Positions 28,101 to 41,339 of a stretch of 64,000 nt of DNA are shown here, one piece after another. Every line of letters starts with the position of its first letter. Within the stretch, counting starts at the first letter, position 1. Where the stretch lies: the NCBI RefSeq assembly GCF_964340395.1, contig NC_135562.1, positions 8,133,634-8,197,633 of the forward strand, read 5' to 3'. The translations under genes were made by a program, and so were the position numbers. Origin of the DNA: Glandiceps talaboti. Lineage: Eukaryota > Hemichordata > Enteropneusta > Spengelidae. Under the pieces are notes generated by a model, which saw only the letters and a list, made by a program, of their open reading frames with translations, made no database searches and was not told where the DNA came from.

Positions 28101-31100
28101 CCAAAATTTGCCATGGTGGCGCTCTACTTCCTGTCTATGTGTACCTTGGGGTTATCCATGTATAGGTTACTTGGTTAATCATAGAGCACTGCTGCTTTCC
28201 TCGGTGTCTGAACAATGGAAAAACATCCCTGATTTACACTTCTACAGAAGGGACAAAGCTCTTAAGAAACGGTACTATGAGGTGATGATACCCCCAATTT
28301 AAGCGAGGGCGCTGTATTCTCAATGTCCTGTTTGCAGTCTCCAATGGCCTATTGAAAGTTTGTATACAGATAGGTGACAATATCCCAACTTTTTGTCGTA
28401 TCCTTTCGGTATTTTCATTACCAGACGAACAATCAAGTTTGTTGTTCTACTCTGAAAAGGGTTTATTTGTATAGTTCACTACTCGAAGCATGTGTGAAGC
28501 CATTTTAATAGGAAAATCTAGTTTTTTTCCAAAAAGGCATTTGTGTTATAAACTGTGGAGATTTACACTGAAGATAAAAGCAAATAAGGTTAAATAGATG
28601 AGTTGTGTCTCAGTGTTTTTTTTTAAATCAAAACTGACATTTTCTTTCGGCAACAATCGTACACATAAATATGAACATAATATGTCGTGGTGTTCCCCTT
28701 CTAACAATGAAGAAACTGTTTGGCAAAATCGATGAAGAGAACTATTATGTATAAACTTACGCTTCTAGAGTCATTTCTTCGTAAGGTGAAGTGGTATTCA
28801 GTGACGCTAGTGTCGTCATGACAACAGTAAAGTCATATCGTTTGACGATCTCCATAGTGACATTCTCAAGTCTCATTATGTTGTCGTTAAAAGTGTTTGA
28901 AGTCTGAATGTAGTCTTCTAAATCGAAGGGTTCACTACTTGCTGTCATGTTCATTCCTGACATCATCTCCATAATCAGTGCTTCCTATTAGACGAAAGTA
29001 TAATTTTATGGAACAGGTACTCAAAGAATGTGTCGTTTTGTACGAGAATCTCTGACCATCGACGTACATGGTTGCTTGCCATTCGCTTCCATTTTCTGTT
29101 TTAATGGAATGTAATGAGTTTGTGAATTGCATAAACCATACTCAGCAAACCTTCGAAAATGACAATGGTACTCATTGTTTTTGAAACTAATATACTTACT
29201 CCTTCGGCCATTTCCCTGAGATAAAATTCTCTCTGAAGTTCTTCCATGAAGACGGTGACATTAATTTTACAAAAGTAATCATCAAAGACTACTAAATCTG
29301 CAGAAGGCGGGAAATTGAACATCCTCTGGCGTTCGTCAGCATCACAGAACATGCGTTCCAAGGTTTCTACATCCATAACAAGACCCTTAAGAAAGATGTA
29401 GAAAATTGCATATAAGTTCACATTGCAAAAAGTCGTGTGTTTTACGTGGTTTATCAAGGGGTATTTTACTCCCTTTCAAAACTTCTTGCTTGTGCTACAA
29501 AATGGATCACAGACTTTAATGGCTTCTCTAAATATATCTTACTCCAAAATTGAAAACAAAATGAAAGTATGTTGAAACGTATTTTTGTGTCCACAAGAGT
29601 ATCTTTCTTTTTGAAGATTGTTTCAAGATGGCCTACCAATTCTTGGTTCATGACAACCGTCAACACTGGTACCATGATATCTTCTGATTGTTCCATTATA
29701 CCCATCATGCCTCTCATGAATTTCGTCATTTCCGGTGGGCCAGTGTACATTTCGCCACGTGACAATCCTGAAAGAAATAAAACAAAATCAATGAAAACTC
29801 CCTCGCTTATTTTTTAATAATTCATATTAAGTTTAATGAATGACAAAATTGAGGCCGTATGACGTAGATGGTGTAGACTTTTATAACTTTGGGCTCCGAG
29901 TCGTTAACATAATTCATAACAAAATATCAAAATATGTTTTGCTAGAACGATTCAAATTTTATTTCTCGTTGTTGGGTTGGTTTTTTTTTGTTATTTTGTA
30001 ATCGGTTTACTTCTTTATCTGGATAGAATAACTTTCCATGTTTACACATTTTCCATAGAAAAAAAAACGTTCCACACATGACCAAATAAGTGTTTTCTCA
30101 CCTTCTAACATATCGTATACTTTATTGGTTGATTTCATGACATAGTTAGAGTATCTTAGGTATGGCGCCATGGTCATGATGTCCATGGCCAATAAGTCCA
30201 TCAATGTTTGTGTCAACATATTCGTTCTGCAGAAAAAAGAAAATCAAAGCTTTAGATAAACATGATAAAATGCCATAACAACTTTGTGAAGCCTTGATCA
30301 CAGAGGGTGCTGTTCCGATCCCCATTGAATTACATTCTCGCGTATATCGACAATAGATCAAATAACAGAGCAGCATTTCTACTTCCTTAGGTGACCCAGA
30401 ACAGTCGGCCGAATCAATTACTAAACCATGTCAGGGGGTTTCATTTTGTTCTAGCTGGCCTCAGTATTTGTTGGCGTTATTTCAAGAATTTTGATGTGCC
30501 AACATTGTACATTTATGGTTATCTTTACTTGTCTACAATAGGCGCTCTATTGTAGGAAAGAAAGCTGAAGTTAATTAAAATCGACTTTTTCGCTTTAATT
30601 AAATTAATCTCAATTTCACAATTTAATTAGATTGGATCAAATATCAATTTTGTTTTGCACGATCTCCTCGATCTAATTAGTTTTTTTTGTCTGAAAATGA
30701 TATTCATTTAATTTACTTCAGCTTGTCAGGTTTGGCATGGCAGTTATAAATTCTTATAATGTGTCGGTTTTTTGGCGAGGGTCTTTTTGTTTGTTTGTTT
30801 GTTTGTTTGTTTGTTTGTTTGTTTGTCTGTCTTATAAAAACAACAGGTGGTAAAAATTAATCATGTGTTTTCTATCAATTCTGCTGACGTAAAATATTTG
30901 AAAGATAACTTTAAACTTACGAGTCTTCCAAAGTTCGGACTACCCGAGTCATCCCTAGAAGTTGGTTTAAGGTGTGGGAGATTTCGGTAAAGTTCACATG
31001 ATGAAGTACACGCATGAGCATTAAGTTGAAGTCCATTGGGTTCATTGTCAGTTCGGTTATCTGCTGTTGTAAAACTCCAACTTTGGCGGCAACAACAGAT

Positions 31101-34100
31101 AGATTTGCATATTTCAGATGTTCTGCTGTTAATTCCGTGACGTCGGTGTGGTACACTTCAAGGAACATCATTAACTAGCGAATGAAGACAGTGATACAAT
31201 TATTGTGATATGAAATCTACAACGACGCCATCTAGTGGCAGCAAGTGAACATGGCTTGAAATTATGGTCGAAAGCTCTGGCGAATCATTTCGGAATTGCA
31301 GATAGTATGGTGTAATTAGATTGTCGTCATTTACAACTTTATGTGTGTGATTTTGTTCCACAGGAAAACGCTTTGAGCAAAAATATAGATTAGTTAGACA
31401 TTCAATATGGTTTGATTCTTACCTTTTCAGTGATGCTGTCATAATTCCATTTTTGTGTTGATTCGTCAATCATTTGTTGAAAATCAAAGTGACACAGCGT
31501 TTCCTTTATAAGAGTGGCGTTCACAGTGTCTGGGTACTGGATAGCGTCTTCACAAAATATATTGGTGGAATTTGGCATGCCTTGTGTAATCAATTGCTGC
31601 GAATCCGAGAAAAGGGAAATTTTGAATTCCAGACTGATGAAGACTGTTGTCATTTTAACTAAAACGGAACTCCAGATTGTGGTATATCAATTAATATGAA
31701 ACTCCAAACTGTTGTCATTTTAATTAAGAAAATACTCCAGACTGTTTTCATGTCAATTAAAAGGGAACTTCAGTCATTCTAATTTAAAGGCAACACCAGA
31801 TTGCTACCATTTTAATTAATGATGAAGTCCAAACTGTAGAAAAAAGCAACTCCAGACGGTGGACATTTTTAATTAAAAATGCAACTCAAGCTTGTTGTCA
31901 CTTTTTAATTAAAAATGAACTCCAAACTGTTGTTTGATTACTATCCAACTCCAGATTCTTATAAATTTAATTAAAATGTAACTACAAACATATTTAATTA
32001 GAAAGTGGTCATACATGTAACTAGCTTTCAAATATTCTGTGAAATCTTCCAGTTCTGTTTTTCTGAACATTTAACTGAGACAATACTATTACTTTATTTA
32101 GACGAGTGCAAAAGTACACTAGAAAAGGTAATCTATGAATTATAACAATCTGGTAAAATCAATTAAATGTCGTTTTACCTCGATAACGTCTTCATTGAGG
32201 ACAGCGGATAGTACAACTTGTATTACATCAGGGCCCAAATCAGACATACTCATTATCATTTCAATGAAGGGGTCTTCCATAACTTCTCTCATTATCGAGG
32301 GTCCTGCAAAATGAAAATTGAATATTTCATTTTTTTTGTTTCTTCAGTATACATATGTAAAGTATGACATTATATAAACTGATTGAATTACATTCAGAAA
32401 AAATCATATACGTTACCTTGTGAAGCTTCGCAGACAAAGCCTGCAGCTGTCGAAGCGCAGTCGTGTGTGCTCCAGGTTCCCTCGTGTCCAAAGTTGGCCA
32501 CTGCGCAGTCTCCGTTTTGAGCACCAGGTGCCCAATTCTCGTAAGTCACGCTTTCACCATTCAGCCAAACGTCTGCACTGGCGTATCCTATCCAGGCGTT
32601 GTAGTTGCCACTGAAAATGATCGAAATAACTTAGTTTAGTTAACAATGAATTTAAACAAACAAATAATATTTATAATACGCCAAACACATTACTGTCAAT
32701 GTTATTTTAGCTCCATAACTATACTCAGACTCACTAAAGCATTCCAAGAATGAAATTTACTCTAGAAAACTGAACATATGTTTACCCTATTTTCTCAAGC
32801 GTGGCCTGTTCTTCAGTGCTATCAATAACAACCAAGTGAGACTCTAATACCATACTGTTGCAGTGATCGTTTGCTGTCGACATCGTTGCTTCCATCTCCA
32901 CGGGACGATAGCACGATGTGTGCTCTCGGTGCCAGCCTTCAGGACAGAATGCTTCACCTGGTCGGAGAAAAGAAATATGATAGCAGTCCGAGATAAATCT
33001 AAAAGAACACATGCGTAGTGCGAGAACCCATGAAACCATATCAAAATATTCAAAATCTGTTTCACTAACATATACATTGAATTTTAATAAATATTATGTA
33101 AGTCCTCATTTACATTATTCTGTAAACCAACTAAAAAATAAAAAATTCTTTGTGTGAAAGTTACTCTGTGAATTCGAAGCTGTTAGGCGGAAAAAGATTC
33201 AAATCAGTAAAAGTGCCCTCACCTGTAAATTTTTCAGTAACTAATAAAGTTGCATCAAGGATCAAGTGTTCCAGAATAGTGGCTTTCTGTGCATGCGGCC
33301 ATAGTTGTGTATTTTTCATCTGTTGTTCAACCAAGCCAGCGATGATATCAGACCCCCTAGCCATCCACCAATCTAGAGGGACACTGGAATTGGTAATTCC
33401 TTCGGATAATTCCATCCATTTATCCAAGTTGAGTTGTGATATACTTTCCATTAATTCTGGAAGTTGTTGAATTAAGTCAGCGGGAATGTACTCAAGGCTT
33501 TCAACCAGAATTTTTATGTCTCCATATATTTCTTCCCAATTTATGTCAAACATGTTATTTGCGTTGTCACCGTACCTTGTGAGCTGAAAGAACAGTATCA
33601 CTAGTTTAAATTCTCTGATCATTGGTAACATTCAACAGTCGATGTCACATTTATAATATGTTCAAAACAACGCAACACAATGCAGGATAACACCATACAA
33701 CACAACACAACACAACACAACACAACACAACACAACACAACACAACACAACACAACACAACACAACACAGTACAACACAACACAACACAACACAACACAA
33801 CACAATGTAGTATAACACAATGCGGTGTAACACAAGACAAGTCAACATAGTGCAAAGTAACGCAACGCAACACAATGCAGAGTAACATATAACGCAGCAC
33901 AATTCTGTTTACAACACAACACAACACTAAATGATTCATACATCAAGCTACAGTATAATAGAACAGCGTCAACATATCACAGCACATACCCTGTACTTTA
34001 ATGTACCGTGAAAGTACTTCATATAAAAAACTGCATGGTTGTTTCAAATATAACCACCAGAGTCTATATGTGAGAAAGCTTCGATTCAGTGTGACGGTAC

Positions 34101-37100
34101 AACACAACTTGAATACAGTATACGTACAGGAACAGTCACGCCGCTTTATGCCATATAATACAAAGCAACACACTGGAAGACAGTATGGTAGAACACAGAC
34201 CACAGCACAGCACCATACAGGACTACTTACTAGGTACGTCATAAATATATATGTATAGCGCGTTGCAGGTTACTGTTCACTCGCTCTGTTTGATACAACC
34301 ACGTAGAAGTCGATAGGAAACTACATTTGCTACATTTTATGATAGCAAGATTGAATGAATCAGATCCTACTACATTTTGCCTTAAATGAAATGAACTAAC
34401 GTGCCACCATGCAGACATTACATGCAGACATCAAAACATAGGCGCCAACATGCCTGTGTCTAATTGCGACACGTTTATTCGGACTAAATGTAGTACGAAA
34501 TTGCCAGTGTAGAATGTGCAGTTACTTATTGGTTTCTGCGTGGTTGTATAAAAGAGAACCAATGAACGGTAACATGGAATAGGCTGCAGTATATTGCTGA
34601 GTTCACATACCTCTTCCACAACCTCTGTCAAGTCCATCTGATTGATAAGTTCATACATCAAGTAGGTCACGTTCATTCTACAGAATTTGTCTTCTACGTC
34701 ATCTACATCCACGTCATTCGGGAAGGTGAATACATCCAGCACACTTGTTTCTTTGCACAGCGATGCAATGATGTCATCTGGATTATTCAAGAGCTGTCTT
34801 AACGTGTCGGGTGAAATGACGGCATTCATCAAGGCGTCGGCTACCTCAGGAGTTTGGCCAAAATTTCTGTCGATGAATATCGCCAACTCAGAACTGTTTC
34901 GGAGCAGCTCACTCACGATAATACCCCCGCCTGTTAAAAAATGAATGTTTACGGTTAATTTTGTAAATATGGTGATAACCGTCTGTGTCTCCATGGCCAT
35001 TAACAACTTTAACAACGTTTCTTTCGTTATAATTACATTTTAACTATTGTATTTCCACAGAGGGTATAACGTCGGAATTATAATATACTCAAAATACCAA
35101 AGTAGGTAATTTTTCTTTTCAATTTATTGTATGTTGGTTCCTTTGCTTGCTTGCTTGCTTGCTTGTTTGTTTGTTTGTTTGCTTGTTTGTTTGTTTGTTT
35201 GTTTGTTTGTTTGTGTGTTTTGTACATATCTCTTAGTACATAATATCCTGAACACTATAGAGTGAATATGAAAACACAAGAAAACGACGTTTACCTTGCG
35301 ACTTAGCATCATCCACCTTTTCGTTGAAGAATTCCACCAATACACCAAACTGCTGCAACCCCGTTCGTACATTTAACCAAACTGTGTTATTACCCAGAAC
35401 AGCATCGAATGTTTCCATCACGTGTTCAAATCTGATAAGGACAAAAGTGAAATTATTTCAATCTAATACTCTTCTTTTTTTCATAATTACTATTATTTTT
35501 CCTCTTGTTTACTTCATGCATGATAGTCTAATGACAAAACAATGTGTGAAAACTCAAAAAATTATAATTTTTAAAATTCAGGAACACACAGTATATTAAA
35601 CTTACATAGTGGTCTCTAGATCAACTATTCCTGATGTGATGATATCATATAGTTCTTGTAATCGAGGTATCATATCAATAAAATCCAGTAATATCGGGAA
35701 GTCTTGGAGTAATTTCTCGATATCTTCGGTGTCACCAAGACCTTGAAGTAACTGACCAAGATCTCCCAAAATTTTGTCCCAGTCGTACTTCCCAATAAGA
35801 TCCAAAATTCCGGATACCTTTATAAGAAAAACACAAATAGTACCATTTAGAAAAAGTGGCAATTTCTCCTTAATATCTCATTTTCATTTTGTTAGATTAT
35901 AGGATACTCAGCATACCAGTAAACATTCTTTATCAGTTTATAATTTTACAACTCATGCATGTAAAGGCCTTTGCAAAAACTCAACTAGTCACTGTATTTA
36001 TATATATGTATTAACCACCCCTTTTGCAAATTTGTTAAAAGTTATGATAAATGTGCTCTGATACTAACCTCTCTGATGATGTATCCCACGTCGATTTGTT
36101 GTTGAACTTCTTCCACAACAACTGGTATCAACGTGTCATTCATGTTACATAATGAATCGACAACAGCTGATATGTTGGCATCGTATTGAAATCGTAAATA
36201 TCTTGTCAACTCTGTCACATTGCATGCTATAGCTTTGAAGTTTACATACCCAAATAAATCAAATATCTGTTGGGCGAAATTGAACGAGGAAATGCATTAA
36301 ACGTGTGATTAGGTGGGGAGGGTGGATGGATGGATGGATGGATGGGTGGATGGATGGATGGATGGGTGGGTTGGTGGGTGGGTGGATGGATAGATGGATG
36401 GATGGATGGATGGATGGATGGATGGATGGATGGATGGATGGATGGATGGATGGATGGATGGATGGATGGATGAATGAATGATGGATGGATGGATGAATGA
36501 ATGAAAACATGAGGTCATAGCCCATACATACATACATACATACATACATACATACATACATACATACATACATGCATGCATGCATGCATGCATGCATGCA
36601 TGCATACATACATACATACATACATACATACATACATACATACATACATACATACATACATACATCTTGTAACTAAAGATCTACAAATAGAGATGATATG
36701 ATTCTATACTATAACACCATTCCAATACTTGCAATACCAGTGTGAGCAATATGTCCCTATATGTAATGGTATGTTCAACGTGAAATCGTATAATTTTCTG
36801 AAATCAGATAAAAACCATGTACTTACTCTATCAACATTTACTGTAGCATTTAAAAGGACAGACACTACGTCTTTTTCCATACCAGCTTCATTGATAAGAT
36901 AATTCCGGATGTAGTCTTCGTCTTTGAAAACATCTCGGACTTTGTATTGTTTTTCTAAATAAGTGCAAACATTTCAGTATATAAGACACAGCAATATAAT
37001 GTCATTGTTATATCTCATCAATAGAGGGCGCTAAATACTACAGGTAGTTTCGAGTTGTTTATTTTTTTTCAACTCTTGTCTGGTGGCAAGTGGCCAATTT

Positions 37101-40100
37101 TAAATGGCATCCCATCGAACAGCTTCATTTTGGCCAAAGGTTCTAAATAAGTATACGTTTGTCATGATTATCATGAGATGTTTTCTACGTGTTTTTAGAT
37201 ATCAACCATTTCACGTTCTCAACCCGTGTTGTAGACATGTACAAACCATTCATGACATTAGGTCACTGCCGGTTAAGCCTCACCCAAAGGCGAAGTAGCC
37301 AAATTTAGACATCATATTTAAGAATTTTAGGAATATTGTTGCAACATTGGTCTAAAACGAAATCAAATCAAACTGTCCCTTATAATGGCGCTATCACTTT
37401 TACCCAACGACCAACCTAACTATCTCAAAAATCAAAGTTGTCGTTTCGTAAGAATTGCGTACATTTCGTGTAACCTTTACGCCGTTGACAGATATGGTAA
37501 CAAAGGGCGCACGTCCTCGAAGTCCAGACACTGCTTATTTATATCTGTGTGTTGACTACAAGCGCATAGTATCTTCAATACACTAACATACTTTTCTGGA
37601 GCTTAACTTATCCCCAGGCCAATCACAATCAAATGTATTGTATTTTTTTATTGTCCGACTATACTCTATAGTGTCCGCCTATTCACCGTTAAATTACCTT
37701 TGACTACAACAAAAGCGGCGAGGCAGTATCGGGAGGGATATACCATGGCAGTACGAATGTAATGTTCAGCGTTGTATAACATATCACATAATTACAATAG
37801 CACCTACAGAACGAATACGTGAGGTTTCACCAATCGCCTACTATTTGATTCACGTCTTCGTCTTTCCTCCATTGTATCGCCTATACTGTGTGATGACATG
37901 TCAGAATTTGTACGACCCACGAGTTGCAGCCACGTCGATGAACGTTTTCAAGTGACCAGTTTTGAGATTTAAAAACAAAAGTTCCAAATACGATCGCGAA
38001 CATTCGCTTATGTGTAACAACAGTGATTGCAACAAACTTTGAAAGTGACCCAAATTCTCCATAAGTTGAATACATAGTAAATAAAAACTGTGGCTCGAAA
38101 AGAGATTGTTTTTACTTGAATAAAGACAAACTTCTCCTTACAACTCGCATAAAAAGGTGTTTTGTTGTGGAACTCTTAAGTCATTACGCGCATAATAGTA
38201 ATGAATAATACTAATGTTCGGTTCTTATATAGCGCTTTCCCACGCCGTACTCAAAGCACTTTACAATTATTACCCCTGGCTCGGATCAGAACGGCACAAC
38301 GGCCCTTTATACTTCTTCAACTCCCCGGGGAGCATACAATCCATTGCAGCCATTTAAGCACGTAGGATTAAAACCTTCATATTGCAACCTACATCCATCA
38401 TGCGTCAGTATATTACAAAAATGAAATTAAGTGTACTTACGTGTAAAATTTCGAATGCCTTCATTGATAATATTTTGTAGATCAGTGATAGGCTTAACAG
38501 TATAAGAAATATTTTGCAATTGCCCCATAAGTGTTTCATTTGTAAATAATGGTTCTAACTCTGTAATAACTTTAGAAATTCTGCGGAGAAAAGAAGAAAA
38601 AATAATAGTTAAATTAAAAAAAATATTAAATAGTTCGGAAGTTCAACATTTCTTTCAAAACCAAAATATCATAGATGCCAATCATTAAATTAGAATGCTT
38701 CGACCGATAAAATTATCTTCAAAAGGTCATGACATGGTGTCAATTTAAATGTCAATGTCAAAACATCTAGGGTGATGGAATCCCATTTCAACTTTTTCCA
38801 AACTTTAATGTTTGGAATTTCCCCAGTAGCCACCCACTACTTGTCTAACTAGTTGCAAAGAAAGTCCGCTGACCCTCCCCGAGAAGTAGTATGACCACTT
38901 TATGACCCACAAGTACGAGCTGAATAACATTTGACATTTGACATTTAACAAAATCTCTATCGCAGATGAGGATTGCGTAATGATGCACTTCTATATACCA
39001 GTAGGTAACAATCACAGTCGTAAATTTGCAATGGTTATTGTTGTTTTCGCTTGAGACATAGTAAAAGTTTTCACTCAAAATAAACATCAAATACGTCAAA
39101 TTAACTACTTGCAGAGTTAGATAACTCAAAGAGGCAGAATACTTAGTCAGTTCTCCATGTTTAAGTGACGTATAGGCCTAACTAGGCAACTTCCGTTAAA
39201 CGTATTGTTGACTGTAAAAGTCGATATCATACTTAAGAAACATCCCTACCAAGGTTCGTACCTCACTTCCGCCTAAGTGTGCTCTATGCAAGTTGAATGG
39301 TATGTTTCGTTCATTATTGCAATCATATCGTGTTGATGTTTTTAAGTATGTTTGGATGTGAAAAGCGGTTGGAAATCCTGTTTTGTTTCTACCATCATTT
39401 ATTTCTGGAGTAGTCGAAATCGTATGCCAGGAATGGTGTATAAATGTCCAGAATGATAAAACTCTCCATCACTATGCAAACTTCAAATCATTATTCTTAT
39501 AAACAGAAATGAACATAAGTGTTCTGCCAGACAGAAAAATGATCTCAGCAGTTGCACGCATCAGGTGATCCTCAAATAATAAGCTAGGTTTTATACTACA
39601 ATATTGTTAAGAAATCTTAGACTTTGCGAATTTTGTTCACCTAATTTGGTAGACAATAAATAATTTTTTTTTAATGTTTTATGTTTTTACATCTGACTAC
39701 AGATCGTGTTATATTTCTCCACATTATACATAAATTGCTGGGGGTGGGGGTCATTTGTCGAAATATTTGACATTGTTATAAATCGCCAATGTTACATTGT
39801 GAATAAAATATATACGAATTAAACCACTAGGTATTTTGATATCTGCATCTACTCGTCTGCTTACCATGAATGGACAAAACAATAGAATATAACAATTGTA
39901 GAAGGTGAATAATCACATTTTGTAGGATAATTAACCCTACATGTGGTGACCTAAATTTTGCAATGGATTATTTATAAAGTTGTATCATATAGAAACATGT
40001 ACTTACTGGGCACCAGAATATGCCGGTATCTGATTACTAGGTGACGTCATTTTGGGTTGGCATTCGTTTTGAACGTCGCACACAAATGACTGCATGAATG

Positions 40101-41308
40101 GCATCAAACCACTGCTTGGCATGGCTTTGGGACTGTAATTACCTTTGACATAAAGAGAGAGAGCACATAATTAACATAGAACCATATTTTTTTTAAAAAT
40201 AGAATAATAGAAAAAACAAAAAACACGCCCCAATGTTAATATATTAAATTATGTTGAAATGTATTTATGTGGCAACTACTTTGAAGTCGCTATCATATTT
40301 ATTAATTTCATCTATATTTATACTATTTGTATTATATATATACGTCAACAGACAGAGAACCATCAATCAACCACTGTCTATGTTAGGGGATGTTTTACAG
40401 TGAAATCGGGGTTACCTTGGTGTTTCACTAATGGATCATAATGTTTTTTGCACAAAGGTAGACACATTTCAACTCCAGACTAACAATAACAGAGACACCA
40501 CACACAGTATGATCATTTGCATAATCGAACTGAAAAGTGATATACATATATATGCTGGCATTCTTTCACAGAGCAGTAGAAACAGGCTACTGCAGAAATC
40601 ATTATGCACGTGATGATTTTTTTTATGGTTTTAAATGTTTACTTTCCATCTGATAGGTAATATGATTACTTAATATATGTGTCTACATCCCAACTGTGTG
40701 TTATAGTGCCTTTAGAATTGTGGGGGTTTTTTGAAGCTGAAGTTATCTGATTGTTTATAAGAAAAACCATAAGCCAAGTACCAAGGTCACCTTGATTGCA
40801 CTGTTAGAATGTTTAGTCTTGGTAAGGTCGACCCATATATACGATGCGTGTGAGCATTTACCATGATGACATATTAGCAAGATTGAATTGTCTAACTGTC
40901 AGGTAGGTCCTTATGTCATTTGAGAGTATACCGCAACTGGGTTAAGTATTGTTGGCTCATATTTCACATTTCTGTTCGCACACTTACTTTAAACTTTCTT
41001 TAATAACATCGTTAAACGTGGTTTATAATTTCAATTATGTCTCTTATAGATATGTTTAGAATATGGCCTTGGCTATTGATGTACACAATCTTAGCCATTT
41101 GTATATATGCGGAACGATCATGAACATTTATTTTAAAGTGTAATGTTGCATCAATTCCGCCCTCTAGTCCCCACCCAGCGCATTCAATTTCTTTCTTTCT
41201 CGCTGTCTCTGTCTCTTTATCTTTGTCACCGTGTCACTGTCTGTCTGTCTGTCTGTCTGTCTGCCCCTCTCTCTCACACATACACACTCTCTCTCTCATA
41301 CACACTCC

Positions 41309-41339
<31 letters not shown>

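Noticed and set aside
28108-28302. 64-codon plus-strand frame in the B4/C4 intron
   Set aside because: No homology recognised; lies in an ABCA intron and may be part of a degraded mobile element, but no second copy was found in the window.
33619-33939. Cys/Val/Leu-rich open frames
   Set aside because: Translation of the (AACAC)n array in an ABCA intron.
36259-36665. 118-132 codon Met-Tyr-Val-Cys and Ile-His-Pro-Ser frames
   Set aside because: Translation of (CATA)n and (GGAT)n arrays.
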